Assembly (NCBI RefSeq): GCF_001654925.1 | Contig: NZ_LXER01000011.1 | Span: forward strand, 124,001-188,000 | Source: Buttiauxella brennerae ATCC 51605 | Lineage (GTDB): Bacteria; Pseudomonadota; Gammaproteobacteria; Enterobacterales; Enterobacteriaceae | Direction of reading: 5' to 3' | Length of the DNA stretch: 64,000 nt | Notes under the pieces: generated by a model | Databases searched by the model: none | What the model saw: only the letters and a program-made list of their open reading frames with translations | What the model was told of the DNA's origin: nothing | Shown here: piece after piece, positions 38,314-47,916 of the stretch | How the letters are laid out: every line of letters begins with the position of its first letter | Position numbering within the stretch: the first letter of the stretch is position 1 | Translations under genes and position numbers: made by a program

Positions 38314-40713
38314 TTACCTGACATCGTGAAAGCGATAAACCCGCCCATTCTCGTTCACCTCCGCAACCTTTCTCAAAGCCTCTGCTGGCGACAAACCGAA
38401 CTTTCGGGTTAACACCGCGAACAGATGATAGAACTCGGATTTCAAATCTGCTGCGAAGATCCCCGGATCGTCAGATCCCAGACAAATGGACATAGGGATA
38501 TCACCTTCAATAGCCTCACTTGGTAAGCCCATCCAGCGAAAGATGTGATGCTCGTTGACATCTCGATACTGACTGATACGGGTATTGCTGGTCGGAGGGC
38601 ACTCAATCGCAACGTTTCGGTCTGCCATTTTTGCCATCGCAGCCTGTTGCAATGAAACTAACGCCTCATCCGGCAAATATTCCAGGGCAACTTCAACGTA
38701 TTCTGCACGCTGTTTTCGCACGTTATCAGATGTAAGCCATTGCTCATACAACTTCAGAGGTCTTTTCATGCCCACTTTTTTAGCCAACTCTCTAGCGCGC
38801 TCGTACTCTTCCAACCAGAGGGATTTGGGTTTTAATGGCCCACCGAGTTCATCCAGTAGGCCTTCCGATTCGGCCAACACACCCCGCAACTCAAACACCT
38901 GATCAAGGGTGGTAATCGAGATTTCTTCTTCCAGCGAAAATACCTCATGGGCCAAATGAACTGCTTCAATCGCTGCATCACTGGCGTAACGCAGCAGTTC
39001 CGGATGACTTCGAAGTTCCCGCCAGATAAACACCAAATCGAGCAATCGCGTTTCTTTGGTCATGGACAAAGACAATGGCAAAGAGCGTTTCCAGATGCCA
39101 GGTGTGATGCCAATCGCCGTGCAGTGACCAAGACGGTCGCCATTCCGCAACGGCAAAAACCTCAAGGCATCATCAATTGATCGAATACCACTGATCAGAT
39201 GCGGAAAGTCCTCGCCAACATGATAGGTAAAATGAGCAATACCTGATTTGGCTAGCACTCGGAACAAAGGGCCAAACAACTCCGGCGGCGCGTGCATCTC
39301 ATTAGCTGCGGCATCCACTCCTCTAATCCAGCGTGTCAAGCGTGGTTCATGATTCAGGATGTCCATCAGAATAGCTGCCTGATTCTTCAAATCCTTGAAC
39401 AGCAACGCGTAGGGATAGACTTCATCCTTTTTGGGCTTTTTCTTGATAAAGTGCGGCACCAGCGCCAGCTCGGCACATATACTGCCAAGCTTAACCTGCT
39501 CAAGATTATCGAGCACCTGAGTAATACTCAGTGGCTGGGAATGCTCCCAGTCCATGGTCATATGACATTTGAGGTATTCCCAGTACCCACGCAAAACGCT
39601 GAAGAGAAGTTTTTGCATTTTGCTGGGGTCGCTCTTCGGAGCAAAACGTCCTTCCAGATAACGCACCTGAGAATACACACCGGCGCCATGTGCATGTTTG
39701 AAACGAGACAAATAAGATTTCTCGGTTTCTTCTCTCAGCTCCGTCATGGTGTATTTCTGGAACTGATCAAAACCGAAAAAATCGTCTCGCTGAACCAGCA
39801 GCGTCAAATACTGGTTCTGAATCAGCAAGTAAATCCAAAGCAGTCGTTCCAATCCTTCGGGCGCACCATACCGCCATTTTTCCAATACCCCGGTTAGCCA
39901 GCAAAATTCAGACTCCTGACTATATTTGTGGTCCGTTGGCCAAACCGTCGCAAGCCCATACTCCTTGCCCTGATGCAGAATTGTGCTGTCCGCCAACTGC
40001 TGCGGGTGCTGCAATGACGCCATCCACTCTGGCAACTCCACGCCCTGAGCTACTCGACAAAGGATTTCGCGAATATTGTTGGCAACTTGCAAACGAGCCT
40101 TGAAGGTTTTGGGCGTCAGTGAGGAATCAATCTGGCCACAGAGTTGTTTCATCTCTTGCGAGACCCATCCCTTCTCGAAATCTCTGACGGTCACTTCTGG
40201 GTGACTGAGTGCATCCAGCCAACACTCTTCCGCACTGGTACTGCCATTCAGATGCTGGTGAGTTTCGTGCAGGCGTTCACGGGTAATGTAGTCCTCAACC
40301 GTCGGGTGATAAGGATACAAAGGCCAGTGAAAACGATATTCCTGATTGGCAGGCCCAGGATTAATGACCTGATGACACGCCATAACCGGCAGGCACGACA
40401 CACGGCTCATCAGAGTTTGCCATTCCGAGAACAAAGCAAGATCGGTTCTGGGGCCATCTTTCTCGTTTTTAACAAATTTTTCAGCGATCAGGCGTAAGGC
40501 AGCTACCGGACCAAGTTTCATATTTCGCTGTTTGAGTTGCTGTTCCAGGGATGACCATGCCGATTTGGCTACATGATCAGGCAAACTACGCGTTTGTTCG
40601 TATTGTGCAAGGAACACGGATGACTCCACCCTGTCATCAAGTAATACCTCATCCAACGATACGTTACTCAGCCGGTCCAACAATACTGTTGAGTTAAGAA
40701 GAAAGCGTTCCAT
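38314..40713 (-). CDS. rdrB: RADAR adenosine deaminase RdrB
   Basis: A 799-residue protein with a metal-dependent adenosine deaminase active site spread over its length. It has HxH in ETHQHLNGS (His152, His154), ECPPTSNTRIS, TYHVGEDFPHLISGI (equivalent of HAGE), DRLGHCTAIGI and ICLGSDDPGIF (the Asp pair). It is about twice as long as housekeeping Add. This size and the adjacent large ATPase identify RdrB of RADAR, which deaminates adenosine in RNA or nucleotides during infection as a giant assembly with RdrA. It starts 18 bases after the rdrA stop in the same operon. Confidence 0.92.
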   Translation of the reverse strand: MERFLLNSTVLLDRLSNVSLDEVLLDDRVESSVFLAQYEQTRSLPDHVAKSAWSSLEQQLKQRNMKLGPVAALRLIAEKFVKNEKDGPRTDLALFSEWQTLMSRVSCLPVMACHQVINPGPANQEYRFHWPLYPYHPTVEDYITRERLHETHQHLNGSTSAEECWLDALSHPEVTVRDFEKGWVSQEMKQLCGQIDSSLTPKTFKARLQVANNIREILCRVAQGVELPEWMASLQHPQQLADSTILHQGKEYGLATVWPTDHKYSQESEFCWLTGVLEKWRYGAPEGLERLLWIYLLIQNQYLTLLVQRDDFFGFDQFQKYTMTELREETEKSYLSRFKHAHGAGVYSQVRYLEGRFAPKSDPSKMQKLLFSVLRGYWEYLKCHMTMDWEHSQPLSITQVLDNLEQVKLGSICAELALVPHFIKKKPKKDEVYPYALLFKDLKNQAAILMDILNHEPRLTRWIRGVDAAANEMHAPPELFGPLFRVLAKSGIAHFTYHVGEDFPHLISGIRSIDDALRFLPLRNGDRLGHCTAIGITPGIWKRSLPLSLSMTKETRLLDLVFIWRELRSHPELLRYASDAAIEAVHLAHEVFSLEEEISITTLDQVFELRGVLAESEGLLDELGGPLKPKSLWLEEYERARELAKKVGMKRPLKLYEQWLTSDNVRKQRAEYVEVALEYLPDEALVSLQQAAMAKMADRNVAIECPPTSNTRISQYRDVNEHHIFRWMGLPSEAIEGDIPMSICLGSDDPGIFAADLKSEFYHLFAVLTRKFGLSPAEALRKVAEVNENGRVYRFHDVR

Positions 40714-40731
40714 ATCCGATCCTTAAGCAGA

Positions 40732-43473
40732 TTAATCTTGACCATCATCTGACGAATATGTTTTATCTTTCTTTGCCGATTTTGATTCATATGGCGCAGC
40801 AGCAATACTGGTGACATTCAAGTTCCTAATTCCCAGACCTGAAAATGAGGAATCATTTTTTCCCAAATTATCGAAATCCACATTCAGACGGAATTCTCCG
40901 CCAATAATCGTATCCAAACAATCAAGAAGGGATTTTTCTTGCTGGAGGAGCTGCGTATCGGCCGAATTAATCCCACCAACAGGAAAAAGAAACGGATGTA
41001 TTAACGGGCACTTTACAATGAGAGAAAAAATCGGATGAGTTTTTATCAACCCGTCCAAATTCCCTATTGAATCCAGCTTGGCGACAAATTGACCAACAGA
41101 TGTAACAGGATTTTGCTTAAACTTAATAGAAATACTAGACAATGAGTTCTCGTCAATCCGATGATAAGCATCTTCTTCAACCAGTACCGCATGAAGGAAC
41201 GCCAATACATTAAATCGCATAATTTTTGCAGCATTGGTATATTTTGCATATTTTCCTTGGTGCGCATCTTCATCACCACCAAGCAACGCTTTATGCTTTT
41301 CAGATATAGAGGACAAATTAAAAAACAACCGGGTCCATATCTTACCTATTAATATAGAGGAAGGTCTTATTCTTGATGACTCTTGAAGAACAAGGCGATT
41401 CCAAACAAGAAGCGCCGTCATTGCTTCACTAATTTCCTGTTCACCAACAACGTCCTGATCTTCCACCTCCTCGACTGTGCCTTTATCCATATGTTTAGAC
41501 CATATAGGCGCAACACAAGTGGGCTTCGCCAAGACCTTCAGTAAAGCCTTATTAAATACCTGCTCGCCCATATTTATTTCTGAGACAGCGTCATCTTCCA
41601 CCAGGCTTTTCGTATCAATATCCGCTAGATCAGCAATGGCGCCAATTAGGTTGAAAACAGACAGAAAATCCGATGGGACTGGCGTCAATGAGGAGCTAAG
41701 AGAGGCTGCAACAGCAAGCTTCGCCAATCCTCTTTCTGAATTTATATTTAATGCTTTGTACACTCCTTTCTCACCACGATTTTTCTTATTTACTTGTATC
41801 ATCCCAAGATATACACCTGCTGACTGGGTTGGCAACCCATCATCAGAGATAACGGCACAACTTCTATTCGCCCAATTGGTAACACTTTCACGACGACCAA
41901 TTGACATATATGACTTGAACTCTATATCTATACTTGGTCGAGTTTTCTCTACATCCCCTCCAAGTCGCTTCTTCACATGATCAAAGAGACTGACACTGCC
42001 GCATCCAATCAGCATAAGTTGAAGTATTCGTGAAAGACCTCCACCACACAAAGCACTTACTTGAGAGGCTAAATAAACAGAGCAATTCCTAAGAGCTTCA
42101 GAACTTGATTGAGGTCGAAGATAAAATCCGGTATTAACCTCTTGATCCTGACGTGAATATCTAAATATATCATCGCATAAAGAATCCATACCAATCCGAT
42201 GTTGCTCATAATTCAAGCCCACCCTATAAATACTGCTAAGCATTGCTCCATATAACGAATCCCTCAGCAGCACACTTTCAGATATACCAGATACTTGCAA
42301 ACGGGAGTAATAATCCTGCATTACCTGCATTAACAATCTAACCGGCTGCTTCAAAAGCTCATCAACATACATATCAAGATCGGAGCCAACCCGTATGTTC
42401 AAACCATTCGAAACAATATTCTCCAAAGCACTCCTAACTGTATTGACCTTTATGCCATCTGTGCCTTTACTGTATAAAACGCTAATTTTTTCAGAGGTTT
42501 GAACTCGCCCTTTCTCGCCCACCAGTTGCAGCATGGTTTTCAACTGCATACGCTTCTGAACCGGGAACAGTTTTAACAAATATTGCTGTTCAAGGTGTTC
42601 GACCATATAGCCCCGTTCGGCTAAGCGGGCGCTCTCTTTTTCTTGATCGAGCAAAGTTTTGCTGTAATTTTCGTATTGCTTACCGCGAATCAACTGGGAA
42701 TAAAGGCGCAAATCCCCAGTCGCCACCACCACCAATTTCTGGCTGTTAAAGAATTTGCGAATAGATTCAAGTACATCCCAACCCGTATCAAACTGCGTAT
42801 CGATATCATCAAACGAGATCAAAATGGCCTTGCAGCCGAGAATTTCACACGCAAGTTCAACCAGTTGATCAAAGATTTGCGACAAATTCTGGCCACCGAT
42901 GGAGTAATCAAGCTGGGCATCTAGCTTCAAAGCGTCACTGAAATATTCCGGCTTGTATTCCTTGTCAGTCAGCAGATGCAGACCGCGCTTGAGCTGTTCA
43001 AGGTGACTCTGCCATTGTTCCTTTCTTTTTTTATGGTTATTCGACGACCAGTCTCCTCTTAACTCGTCGGATACCATTTTGTTCAGACGGGCGGTCACCG
43101 TGACCAGAATGGGTTCATGACGCGGCAGCTTGGTAGGGTCGATGGTCGGCAGACACTTGATGCTGATGCTGGCAACACCTGTGTCACTGTTCAGTGATTT
43201 GACCACACTATTGATGAAGGTGGTTTTACCTGCACCGCGAGTACCATCCACAAAGAACACATTACGGCCTGATTCATCAATAAATCGGACAACCTCTGAT
43301 GGATTGTTGAATTTAGGGAGAGTAATCGAGCTTCGAATGCTTTCAACTAGCTGATCACGCAACGCTTTCTGGATTAAGTCGCCTTCCTTGGTGCTGCCCG
43401 GAAGATTGGGGGCGAACAAGTCGATGATGATTTCGTTCGTCTCGTTGTTTTTTTTCTGCGTGTTATCAGTCAT
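40732..43473 (-). CDS. rdrA: RADAR P-loop ATPase RdrA
   Basis: A protein of about 913 residues with an N-terminal P-loop NTPase domain. Walker A is in FVDGTRGAGKTTFIN (about residues 77-85), Walker B in AILISFDDIDTQF, and a sensor-like strand in KLVVVATGDLRLY. The long C-terminal region is helical with no recognised domain. This matches RdrA, the ring-forming ATPase that triggers and recruits RdrB in RADAR. The first ATG of good context is MTDNTQKK. A GTG 69 bases upstream would add 23 residues. No third membrane component is present beside the pair, so this is the minimal two-gene RADAR. Confidence 0.9.
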   Translation of the reverse strand: MTDNTQKKNNETNEIIIDLFAPNLPGSTKEGDLIQKALRDQLVESIRSSITLPKFNNPSEVVRFIDESGRNVFFVDGTRGAGKTTFINSVVKSLNSDTGVASISIKCLPTIDPTKLPRHEPILVTVTARLNKMVSDELRGDWSSNNHKKRKEQWQSHLEQLKRGLHLLTDKEYKPEYFSDALKLDAQLDYSIGGQNLSQIFDQLVELACEILGCKAILISFDDIDTQFDTGWDVLESIRKFFNSQKLVVVATGDLRLYSQLIRGKQYENYSKTLLDQEKESARLAERGYMVEHLEQQYLLKLFPVQKRMQLKTMLQLVGEKGRVQTSEKISVLYSKGTDGIKVNTVRSALENIVSNGLNIRVGSDLDMYVDELLKQPVRLLMQVMQDYYSRLQVSGISESVLLRDSLYGAMLSSIYRVGLNYEQHRIGMDSLCDDIFRYSRQDQEVNTGFYLRPQSSSEALRNCSVYLASQVSALCGGGLSRILQLMLIGCGSVSLFDHVKKRLGGDVEKTRPSIDIEFKSYMSIGRRESVTNWANRSCAVISDDGLPTQSAGVYLGMIQVNKKNRGEKGVYKALNINSERGLAKLAVAASLSSSLTPVPSDFLSVFNLIGAIADLADIDTKSLVEDDAVSEINMGEQVFNKALLKVLAKPTCVAPIWSKHMDKGTVEEVEDQDVVGEQEISEAMTALLVWNRLVLQESSRIRPSSILIGKIWTRLFFNLSSISEKHKALLGGDEDAHQGKYAKYTNAAKIMRFNVLAFLHAVLVEEDAYHRIDENSLSSISIKFKQNPVTSVGQFVAKLDSIGNLDGLIKTHPIFSLIVKCPLIHPFLFPVGGINSADTQLLQQEKSLLDCLDTIIGGEFRLNVDFDNLGKNDSSFSGLGIRNLNVTSIAAAPYESKSAKKDKTYSSDDGQD

Positions 43474-43879
43474 ATCCGTATTGATCCAGTCATTTTGTTT
43501 TTTGCCAGTCTGTACACCAGAACTGGCGCCTTGAGTTTCCACTACATTGAATTCTCAATATTCTCCCCCTAAGTCAGCTCGCGGGGTCATGGAGCGAAGG
43601 TAAAACTGACCACTTCATTCAATCCATCCTCGCGATTGATGGTTCGTTATATCGAGCTGGCATTACCACGCACTGGAATTACGTATAACAATTTATTAGA
43701 TTCCTAAATGGGGCAATTAAGCACCTTATTTAGGGCTCTTTAATGCATTCTAAAGAATGCTTACTTCTTGTATAACTAACTGTTTTTATGATGGTATCAT
43801 AGGAATACCCAAAAGAGAGAATGAGAAAACACGACGAAGCGTGAATCGCTATGATGTCTGCAAGCGGTGCGGCATCCCA

Positions 43880-44484
<605 letters not shown>

Positions 44485-44799
44485 TCAGTTCTTTTTCCCT
44501 GCCAGCATGTCAATCATCATGAGATAAACCCTGTCGCATTTAACACCTGGATTCTGTACAGCAAAATTCCATCCTTCGTCTATTGCGGCTGCAACTGCCG
44601 TTGTGGAGGCGATGGGCCAGTCAATTACTGCGTCATAAACTCTACTGATTGCCTTGTCCTTATCTATACCAGTCCGCTGTTGTTGACACGTTCTGACCAT
44701 GATTTCAGCAGCCTGTGCAGGCTGGCTTTTGGGATATGCAGCGATAGCATGAGCAGAGGCTGTTATGGTGAGCAATGCAGTCATTATCCATTTATTCAT
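44485..44799 (-). CDS. Small secreted protein of unknown function
   Basis: A 104-residue protein with a signal peptide (MNKWIMTALLTITASAHAIA). The mature part of about 85 residues contains two cysteines (MVRTCQQQRTG, VKCDRVYLMMI), enough for one disulfide. The layout is loosely like Rap1a/Tai-type immunity proteins, but I cannot confirm that. The start lies 11 bases after the stop of the lipoprotein gene on the same strand, so they form a two-gene unit. It lies between IS remnants and phage-like regulators. Confidence 0.6.
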   Translation of the reverse strand: MNKWIMTALLTITASAHAIAAYPKSQPAQAAEIMVRTCQQQRTGIDKDKAISRVYDAVIDWPIASTTAVAAAIDEGWNFAVQNPGVKCDRVYLMMIDMLAGKKN

Positions 44800-44810
44800 T
44801 GTATTTTCCC

Positions 44811-45329
44811 TCAGCGTACCTGAATACCCTGCACCGGACTGTTTTCCCATGTCATGGGGCGGTCCTCTGGGATTGTCGGAGCGTTGTGATTACTCTCTTT
44901 ACTAAAAACAGGCTTTGCGCTTTCAGGCAAATTATCCGGGGAAATAATCTTGGCCTTAACCCCTAACCGATCACCCAACGTGGTATTGAGCTGGTCGCAC
45001 AATGTTTTTATCTGAAACCGTATCCCGCTCTGGTTAATGCTATAGCTTTTTGATTGCTGGTCCAGAATGAACTGGTCATGAAGTGAGTGGTAATAGTTGA
45101 TGTTATCCTGCGTTAAAGCCGTTACGTTCCCTAAATTATCCTGATAGCGGTTTGCCTGTATGACCTTATCAAGGCTGTTCAATACCTCATCACCAATGTA
45201 GCCAAATTTATGGCAGCTATTCAGGTTTGCGTAGGCATCATAGAGTACCTGCAATGTCTCCATCGGTAATGTTTTTGCACTGGCGCATCCGGAAATGGCC
45301 AGCAGCAGAACAACTGCGGATTTCTTCAT
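44811..45329 (-). CDS. Lipoprotein of unknown function
   Basis: A 172-residue predicted lipoprotein (MKKSAVVLLLAISGCASA, lipobox ISGC). The mature domain is polar and probably helical, with two more cysteines (NLNSCHKFGYIG, IKTLCDQLN). It ends in a Pro-rich tail (HNAPTIPEDRPMTWENSPVQGIQVR). It is co-directional with, and 11 bases ahead of, the small secreted protein. The pair could be an exported accessory pair carried by the element. I recognise no family. Confidence 0.65.
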   Translation of the reverse strand: MKKSAVVLLLAISGCASAKTLPMETLQVLYDAYANLNSCHKFGYIGDEVLNSLDKVIQANRYQDNLGNVTALTQDNINYYHSLHDQFILDQQSKSYSINQSGIRFQIKTLCDQLNTTLGDRLGVKAKIISPDNLPESAKPVFSKESNHNAPTIPEDRPMTWENSPVQGIQVR

Positions 45330-45348
45330 TTTGTATTATCTCCTTTCA

Positions 45349-45600
45349 TCAGTTCCTGATGTATCGATCGGGCCAGATGAACTCTGGTGTGGTTTCCAGC
45401 GCATCTGCAATAATCTTTTCTGCACGTGGGTAGTGACGCTCAAAGGCATTGCTGAGTGTGCGTGAAGCCAGCCCATGCTGGCGGGAAAGCGCAGACAATG
45501 AGAGCCCCCGTTTGTGCAGGGCCGCCACAATATCCGCCCGGTGCCAGTTTCCGACACTTCCCTTGGTTCGCTTTTTTTGCGAAGCTGTTGAGTTACTCAA
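45349..45600 (-). CDS. Ner/Nlp-like winged-helix DNA-binding protein
   Basis: An 83-residue protein with the Ner family core: WHRADIVAALHKRGLSLSALSRQHGLASRTLSNAFERHYPRAEKIIADALETTPEFIWPDRY. Ner is the lambda-Cro-type regulator of Mu-like phages, and Nlp (SfsB) is its bacterial relative. It is divergent from the Mu-type HTH gene at 45723 with about 120 bases between, the same arrangement as the ner/A control region in Mu-like phages. It probably regulates that divergent promoter. Confidence 0.85.
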   Translation of the reverse strand: MSNSTASQKKRTKGSVGNWHRADIVAALHKRGLSLSALSRQHGLASRTLSNAFERHYPRAEKIIADALETTPEFIWPDRYIRN

Positions 45601-45722
45601 TGTATTAACTCCAGGTTGTAAGTACCTGAATCATTAAAAGCGAATAAAGGGAAGTTATCAAGTTCCTTTTGTGGGTTATTTGCACTCATTTAACTAACGC
45701 TTTGATAAGAGGTGAAATTTTT

Positions 45723-46103
45723 ATGAGTACTGAGAACGTGACGGTAACAGACGGTGATGAATTTTCTGATGTCGGTGAATGGCTGACGGCAGAAGGTTTT
45801 GTGGGGATGGAAGGAATGCCGGGGACAGCAAAAGGGGCGCGTCTGCGACTGGAAAAGCTGACGGCACTGCACCCTGAAATTCGTCGCAAACGAACGCGAG
45901 GGAAGGGCTTTCTGTACCATATCAGCGCAGCCGGGATGTCACTGCAAAGTGAAAGGGATGCCGCTGGCTCCTCAACAGACGAGCAGCTCAATCTGTGGAT
46001 ACAACTGTTTCGTACCATGAAACCGGCCTCGCGGGAAAAGCTCCTGCAACTGGCGCTGGCGCAGGTGGCGGCTGACCTTGGAGCAGCGTCAAAGCTCGAC
46101 TGA
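45723..46103 (+). CDS. Free-standing Mu-type HTH DNA-binding protein
   Basis: A 126-residue protein. The segment EWLTAEGFVGMEGMPGTAKGARLRLEKLTALHPEIRRKRTRGKGFLYHISAAG is the Mu-type winged helix-turn-helix that MuA transposase and Mu repressor use to bind DNA. The rest is a short helical tail with no DDE transposase domain, so this is a stand-alone regulator or a remnant. The start follows AAGAGGTG. A frame open upstream is ignored. It is divergent from the Ner-like gene. Confidence 0.82.
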   Translation: MSTENVTVTDGDEFSDVGEWLTAEGFVGMEGMPGTAKGARLRLEKLTALHPEIRRKRTRGKGFLYHISAAGMSLQSERDAAGSSTDEQLNLWIQLFRTMKPASREKLLQLALAQVAADLGAASKLD

Positions 46104-46161
46104 GTGGCAAATTGCTATGGCTGGGCTTCTTTCAGTCCTGATGGGTGGGAATGAGAATTAT

Positions 46162-46190
46162 TTGCAATAACTCATTGATTTTGCTATAAT
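46162..46190 (+). promoter_or_regulatory. Sigma-70 promoter before the peptidase-like gene
   Basis: TTGCAA and a perfect TATAAT separated by 17 bases, about 90 bases before the start codon at 46280. A convincing housekeeping promoter for the plus-strand gene group 46280-48960. Confidence 0.7.
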
Positions 46191-46279
46191 TAATACAGTG
46201 GTGACCATCATGCGCCAGCCACTACCACACCATCATCCAGGCTGACTTTCAGCCATCAACTCATCCCCGGAACGTTAAA

Positions 46280-46822
46280 ATGAAACTTCCCCGAGACGTG
46301 CAGGCGTCCCGCCAGGGTCAGCACGACTATTTGTGCGGTATATACAGCCTGATTAACACCATGAGTTATCTCTACGATGGCAGAGTACAGAGGGAAAAAC
46401 TGATGTACCGTCTGCTCGACAACTACCGGCGACGATGGGACTTATTTGACCTTCTGACCCTTGGCCTCGATGAAGAACAGCTGGACCATCTCATCAACAG
46501 CATTCTTCTCACAGGTCACTACTCCCGGCATTACCCCCTGCATTTTCATACCCCGTTTCGTTCACTCTCTCTACGTACCCGACAGATTTTCCAGCATATA
46601 AGTGACTGGCTGGCTGAACCTGAGAATCATGCGCAGCGAGTGGTGATTCTGGGCACCACCTGGCACTGGTCAGTGGTGATTCGCACCGACGCGACCCGGC
46701 TGTTTCTGTTTGACAGTCTGGGGATACGCAGCCAGAGAAAAGAGGCTTTTTCAGTACAACCGGAACTTAAGCGTCACACGCTGTTGCCCGATGCCATCTA
46801 CTTTGTTGAACGTGAATTCTGA
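46280..46822 (+). CDS. Papain-like (C39/C70-type) cysteine peptidase homologue
   Basis: A 180-residue protein with a plausible catalytic triad in papain order: Cys19 in QGQHDYLCGIYSLINT, His129 in TTWHWSVVI and Asp145 in FLFDSLG. The arrangement is like C39-type bacteriocin-processing and related cysteine peptidase folds. I recognise no specific family and know of no function for it in this gene context. It has no signal peptide. RadC-family, DUF2787-like and CbeA/CbtA genes follow on the same strand, as a module seen in many enteric genomic islands. Confidence 0.65.
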   Translation: MKLPRDVQASRQGQHDYLCGIYSLINTMSYLYDGRVQREKLMYRLLDNYRRRWDLFDLLTLGLDEEQLDHLINSILLTGHYSRHYPLHFHTPFRSLSLRTRQIFQHISDWLAEPENHAQRVVILGTTWHWSVVIRTDATRLFLFDSLGIRSQRKEAFSVQPELKRHTLLPDAIYFVEREF

Positions 46823-46844
46823 CCTGCAAGGTAAGGAGTACACC

Positions 46845-47333
46845 ATGACGTTTATTGCCTGTGACCGTAGCGGTCATTACCAGACCCAGGAGCCGGTGAC
46901 CCGCGAAGAGATTATCCGCTTTGCCCACACGCTGCTGTCCCGCCAGTTTCGCAATCGCCGTAAAATCACTTCATCTGAAGATGTTCGCCAGTGGCTGGTC
47001 ATGAAGCTGGCGCTGGAAACTCGTGAAGCTTTTGGTGTGATAATGCTTTCGCAGCAACACCATATTCTTGGCTATCAGACACTGTTCACCGGGACGCTAA
47101 GCCAGACCATGGTTTACCCACGTGAAATCGTCAGTCTGGCGCTGATTCATAATGCAGCCGCAGTGATACTGGTGCACAACCATCCCAGTGGCGAGCCGGA
47201 GCCGAGCCAGGCTGATAAATTCATTACACAGAAAATTACGGACGCGCTGGCACTGCTGGATATCCGCGTTACAGACCACCTGATCGTAGGTGGCGACAGC
47301 GTGTATTCCTTTGCCGAGCACGGACTGCTCTGA
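46845..47333 (+). CDS. RadC-family JAB-domain protein (YeeS-like)
   Basis: A 162-residue RadC/MPN+ protein. The metal site motif is IHNAAAVILVHNHPSGEPEPSQAD (HxHPSGxxxPSxxD), followed by DIRVTDHLIVGGDSVYSFAEHGLL. It corresponds to the short island-borne RadC proteins (YeeS, YkfG, YfjY type) that precede CbeA/CbtA. It lacks the N-terminal HhH part of chromosomal RadC. The real role is unsettled; recent ideas involve recombination-type functions in mobile elements. The start ATGACGTTT follows GTAAGGAGTACACC. The upstream part of the frame overlaps the peptidase gene. Confidence 0.88.
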   Translation: MTFIACDRSGHYQTQEPVTREEIIRFAHTLLSRQFRNRRKITSSEDVRQWLVMKLALETREAFGVIMLSQQHHILGYQTLFTGTLSQTMVYPREIVSLALIHNAAAVILVHNHPSGEPEPSQADKFITQKITDALALLDIRVTDHLIVGGDSVYSFAEHGLL

Positions 47334-47423
47334 GTTAGCTGGTTTAATACACATTATCCACGTTAAGACACATCCGCTTTACCCCTTCATCAATTTCAAA
47401 CTGTAAACAATGAGGTTTTGCTC

Positions 47424-47855
47424 ATGAACATCAATGCCGTTATTCAACCGGCAGGTTTTTTGCTGCCTGTCAGTCTGCATCTGTTCGAACTGCTGATGAC
47501 GGAGGCGGGTGACATTCCCGCCCATAAACGCCATATCCCCGCCGTGACACTCAACTTTCGTGACCCGGACTACAGTGTGGAGCGGGGCGGTTATCACCCG
47601 GTCGAAATCCGGCTGGTACATCAGGAGGATGAATGGTGCCTGGACTACGCCACTGACTTTGGCTATGTCGGCACTGTGTACCCGGAGCTGGAGAAAATCA
47701 TCGATATCAGCTGGTCACAGGGCTATGTCTGGCACTGCCGGACAGGCGACATGTCCCAGAGGGATGCCCGGGAGCTCTATAAGCTCTGGGAGCGCAATTT
47801 CCTGAGCTACCACGCCTGCGGGGTTTATACCACGCATGTGCTGTGGGAAAGCTGA
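47424..47855 (+). CDS. DUF2787-like protein
   Basis: A 143-residue protein recognised by PAVTLNFRDPDYSVERGGYHPVEIRLVHQEDEWCLDYATDFGYVGTVYPELEKIIDI and the C-terminal YKLWERNFLSYHACGVYTTHV, which recall the DUF2787 family found on conjugative and pathogenicity islands. The function is unknown. It takes the position that yeeT (DUF987) has in the E. coli CP4-44 order. An ATG with GAGG upstream is chosen; a TTG six bases earlier is the alternative. Confidence 0.6.
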   Translation: MNINAVIQPAGFLLPVSLHLFELLMTEAGDIPAHKRHIPAVTLNFRDPDYSVERGGYHPVEIRLVHQEDEWCLDYATDFGYVGTVYPELEKIIDISWSQGYVWHCRTGDMSQRDARELYKLWERNFLSYHACGVYTTHVLWES

Positions 47856-47916
47856 ATCACCACCATGCACTGCCGGTAGCGATGCACCGGCAATGCATCA
47901 CTTGAGAATACACAGA

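Noticed and set aside
38314..40713. Housekeeping adenosine deaminase (purine salvage)
   Set aside because: It is more than twice the usual length, encoded in an operon with a large P-loop ATPase inside a defence island. RdrB fits better.
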